This document shows, piece after piece, positions 61,070-64,000 of a DNA stretch of 64,000 nt. Both the position numbers and the translations under genes were made by a program. Positions within the stretch are counted from its first letter, which is position 1. Every line of letters starts with the position of its first letter. Source of the DNA: Acanthopleura granulata (Eukaryota > Mollusca > Polyplacophora > Chitonida > Chitonidae); NCBI GenBank assembly GCA_016165875.1, contig JABBOT010000037.1, positions 1,984,001-2,048,000 on the forward strand. The letters run 5' to 3'. The notes under the pieces are model-generated. The model was not told the DNA's origin. It did no database searches and saw only the letters and a program-made list of their open reading frames with translations.

Positions 61070-62150
61070 TCAGATTTCTTACAACAACAGTGTTCTGTTC
61101 ATTTGCAAGGTATGAGGTCACCAAGTAAGAACAACGCGACACTAGTGAGACGTCATCCCGCAGCTTGACGTGGCGGCTTCAAGGGGCAACGCAACGAAGT
61201 GAAATGAAAGGACGCTAAATTCGGACAGAATTTTAATGATGGATTCGAACCTGGAAAATGTTAATTGTGATGTCTCTGTTACTGGTTGAGAATTGAGAAC
61301 ATAGGGTTCACTGACTACACATGTAGCTCCAGGTAGCTCCGAAGGCCTTGCACTCATTACGTTAGAGCACCTCCGTACTCTGCTTTTCACTAAAGAAAAA
61401 ATTCAACACCGACAAATCGGCAGAATATTTTTTTCCATCCAAAAAAAACCACCAATCGAAATCAATAAATGATTTCAAAAATTCAAGGATTTATTGGGGA
61501 CTGCTTGTGACTTCAACTACATCAGAAGCATCTGGGCGAGGTATATTTCTAAAAAAATGTAGACCTTGTACCCTGTTTCATGTAATCATGTGGAAAATGC
61601 GATATCAAGAAATGAATGTATGTGCAAGAACACCTATATTCTTTTGTGGGAGGGAGGGGCGTAAAAAACGTCATCAATATAGGTGCTCTGATCACAGGTG
61701 AATGAATTGAGACACGTTATATTTTAAGCTGGGCATACAAGAGAGAAGCACTAAGTACGCTTCGTGAAACCGGGCCCTAGTGTATGCACAATAACAAAGC
61801 GAATCAACATGAGTTGAACCTCAGCCGTTACCTGTATATGCCGGTCGAATTTAAAGTCCTATTTCAATGGGAGGGTGGGATCAAATCCATTAGAACGAGT
61901 TGTGTCGTCTCTATAAGCCCTCGTGTATGCTGAGCTTTAGCCACGCCACCACTGGTCACTTCGTCCGTGCGCTGATCTACTTTAAACGATATGGGATGTA
62001 CAATGTCGGTGGCCTGATAGTATCCACGATAGGCTAAGAGTGGACGAAAGGTAACGCATACATAGGTTTCAAGTTAAAAAAGAAACGATCTGAGAATTCC
62101 TGGTGTTGTTTTTAACCATAATTTTGCTCTCTGTTTTCATTGGTGGGACA
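61070..62150. repeat. ~1.05-kb dispersed repeat, copy 2
   Basis: Second copy of the element at 56105-57190. Matching landmarks: gcgacactagtg (61136), ttttaatgatg (61230), taatcatgtggaaaatg (61583), ctgagctttagccacgccac (61930) and tactttaaacgat (61978). A SINE begins directly after it. Confidence 0.85.
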
Positions 62151-62163
62151 TAACGTAATTCTG

Positions 62164-62527
62164 TATTTATTTATTTATTTATTTATTTATTTATTTTATT
62201 GGTGTTTAACGCCTTACTCAGAGAATATTTCACTTACACGACGGCGGCCAGCACGATAGCGGGAGGAAACCGAGCAAAGCCCGGAGGAAACCCACGACCA
62301 TCCACGGGTTGCTGGCAGACCTTCCCACGACCATCCACGGGTTGCTGGCAGACCTTCCCACGACCATCCACGGGTTGCTGGCAGACCTTCCCACGACCAT
62401 CCACGGGTTGCTGGCAGACCTTCCCACGTACGGAGCTGGACTTGAACTCATATCGATCGTATTTGTAGTAGGCTCCTGAGTCATTACGCTGCGTTAGCGC
62501 GTTAACCAACTGAGCCACTGAGGCCCC
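62164..62527 (-). mobile_element. SINE, expanded by an internal 33-bp array
   Basis: Minus orientation: long (ATTT) run, ttggtgtttaacgccttact, the quadruplicated segment, and the head ending gagccactgaggcccc. Confidence 0.92.
62291..62422. repeat. 33-bp unit quadruplicated inside a SINE
   Basis: Four perfect or near-perfect copies of a segment that is present once in other family members. The hexamer CCCACG that flanks the segment in normal copies would allow slippage. Confidence 0.95.
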
Positions 62528-64000
62528 TTGTAGCTCTAAAAACGGCATACGATCGTATACGTTGACTTAATCACAGTCCTACAGAGATATACATTTCAGA
62601 CGTTTGGTTACACTTGATTTATTAATGGTTGGCATGGGGTGGGTTGCATGAGGCAGTGGATGAGTGAATAAATGGACGAATGAATCGACTTATTGTCTGA
62701 GAAACTAAATGAATGACTAAGCACTGCTGTGCAAAGCTGTTAACGAAACAACACCGACAAGGTGTCGGGTTCGTGGATGATTTTATAGTTTTCTGTCACA
62801 CTTATAGATTATCACGGCATTATGACGTCACCAGTGCCACGCCCGAGTCACTTAGAGCACATATAGGCCTACGTTTCTTACATTGAAACCAGTATGTGAC
62901 ATTTTCTCCAACAATATGTACACCAAGTTACAATTACAGTTGTGTTCCGTACATATTTCACCGAGTCCGTAGAGGCAAAATATATGCAATGCACAATATA
63001 TACGTGTCATCAAGAGGAAAAAATCTGCACTCAGGTACACTCAGGTGCCATGAAGTCATTGATTCAGTGATGACTAAACAGTTACACCAACAATCACAGT
63101 TTTTAGGGATGTAGTTCTGGGATGGTGAATTCTGTTGAATACGATTCTATTGAATACGATTGCATGTTTTTATGTGAAAGATATGAGCGGCACTTGAAGG
63201 TGTTACCGGTTATCAAACAAAGGCACCTCAGTGGCATCCTGTAGTGTGTATTGTATTTCACTTTTTCACCCTGTACAGATTTGCAGCCTGTAATAAACTA
63301 TTTCCTAATGAACACTCACATGCTCTTCATCTGAAAAGCCTCTGGCACGTCAAGGATTCGTATGAGGTGGAGAAATCGCATGTCGGAGAATTAAGACAAC
63401 ATAACCCTCCCCCTCCCACTCCCAAAGTGTGCTTGATTTCAATCAACCTGCGGTTTCTGCGTTAATGGTGCAAGACGTGTCTTTGTTTTAAACTACAGAA
63501 ATGCGGCGCTATAGATGGCGTACTTTGAAGAAGTCGAGTCTCTCTGGGTGTTACAGGTAATGTTCACGCGAATGGCACTACCTTGGGAGGGCCACAGGAA
63601 CTATCTCCTGGTAGAATTCATCACAGTTCACTGACATGATCAGTCAGCCAATAACACAAAGTAATCAACGGAATGGTTTTGTCAGCTTTCAAACGTCACA
63701 TGGTGACTTGCACTGATATGCGAACGGATCAACCTTGAGGGGCCTTTTGCATGAATGTGTATTTATTAAGACTCCCTGTTAAAGAGAAAGAGGCACAAAG
63801 AGACGTATGGCTCACCAAACAGGCAGCTGAAAACTATGTGTAAAATGCATTTATTACTTTATTTTTGCTTAGATAAGGATAAATGCATTCAAATATTTGA
63901 ATTTTGTGGTGGGCTTTATTAGCAATATTGCTGATGGTGACGTCATAAGAATTTTTTTCTACTATAAACACAGCTTTTTATTTTCGAGTTGTTCTTATTT
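62528..64000. other. intergenic, no gene recognised
   Basis: AT-rich, with short frames only. No repeat family identified. Confidence 0.55.

Noticed and set aside
62199..62548. Repeat-rich frames on both strands
   Set aside because: They are translations of a SINE with an internal 33-bp array.

Overview
This is a eukaryotic (animal) genomic window. It has spliced genes with GT-AG introns, low gene density, AT-rich intergenic DNA and dozens of copies of tRNA-derived SINEs. The SINE type, whose 3' end reads like ttgagtacggcgtaaaacac followed by an (AAAT)n tail, together with the protein matches, points to a lophotrochozoan, most likely a marine mollusc or a brachiopod. I cannot fix the species.

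Two genes can be reconstructed completely, exon by exon, from sequence recalled by family. They sit head to head around 28.7-29.0 kb. On the minus strand (28723 down to 21842) is a 5-exon ABITRAM (FAM206A/Simiate) gene of 206 codons. On the plus strand (28979 to 54172) is a 25-exon PRPF40A-type gene of 850 codons. PRPF40A is the U1-snRNP-associated splicing factor with two WW domains, a run of FF domains and a Lys/Arg/Ser-rich tail. The 255 bp between the two start codons must hold a shared, probably bidirectional, promoter. All exon phases join and the summed lengths are multiples of three (621 and 2553 nt).

The most unusual structure is a set of three minisatellites, each starting at the 3' end of a coding exon and copying that exon's 5' splice site. 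(1) After PRPF40A coding exon 5, 22 copies of a 45-bp unit each repeat the donor CAAG|gtaagc or CAAG|gtcagc. The unit is 15 codons long and open throughout, so any of 23 tandem donors keeps the reading frame. (2) After PRPF40A exon 16, about nine copies of a 41-bp unit repeat the donor CCAG|gtgggtgaac. (3) After ABITRAM exon 4, about nine copies of a 41-42-bp unit repeat the last ~30 exon bases plus the donor (GAAAAG|gtgggt or GAAAAG|gtttgt), and a SINE fragment lies almost on the native donor. PRPF40A itself works with U1 at 5' splice sites, so autoregulation by decoy donors is an attractive but untested idea.

The flanks (1-21.8 kb and 54.6-64 kb) contain no gene that I can recognise. They hold SINEs in both orientations, a diverged direct duplication of about 1.05 kb (56.1-57.2 and 61.1-62.15 kb), palindromic MITE-like elements, an unassigned dispersed repeat, and one weak minus-strand candidate exon at 16.7-17.05 kb.
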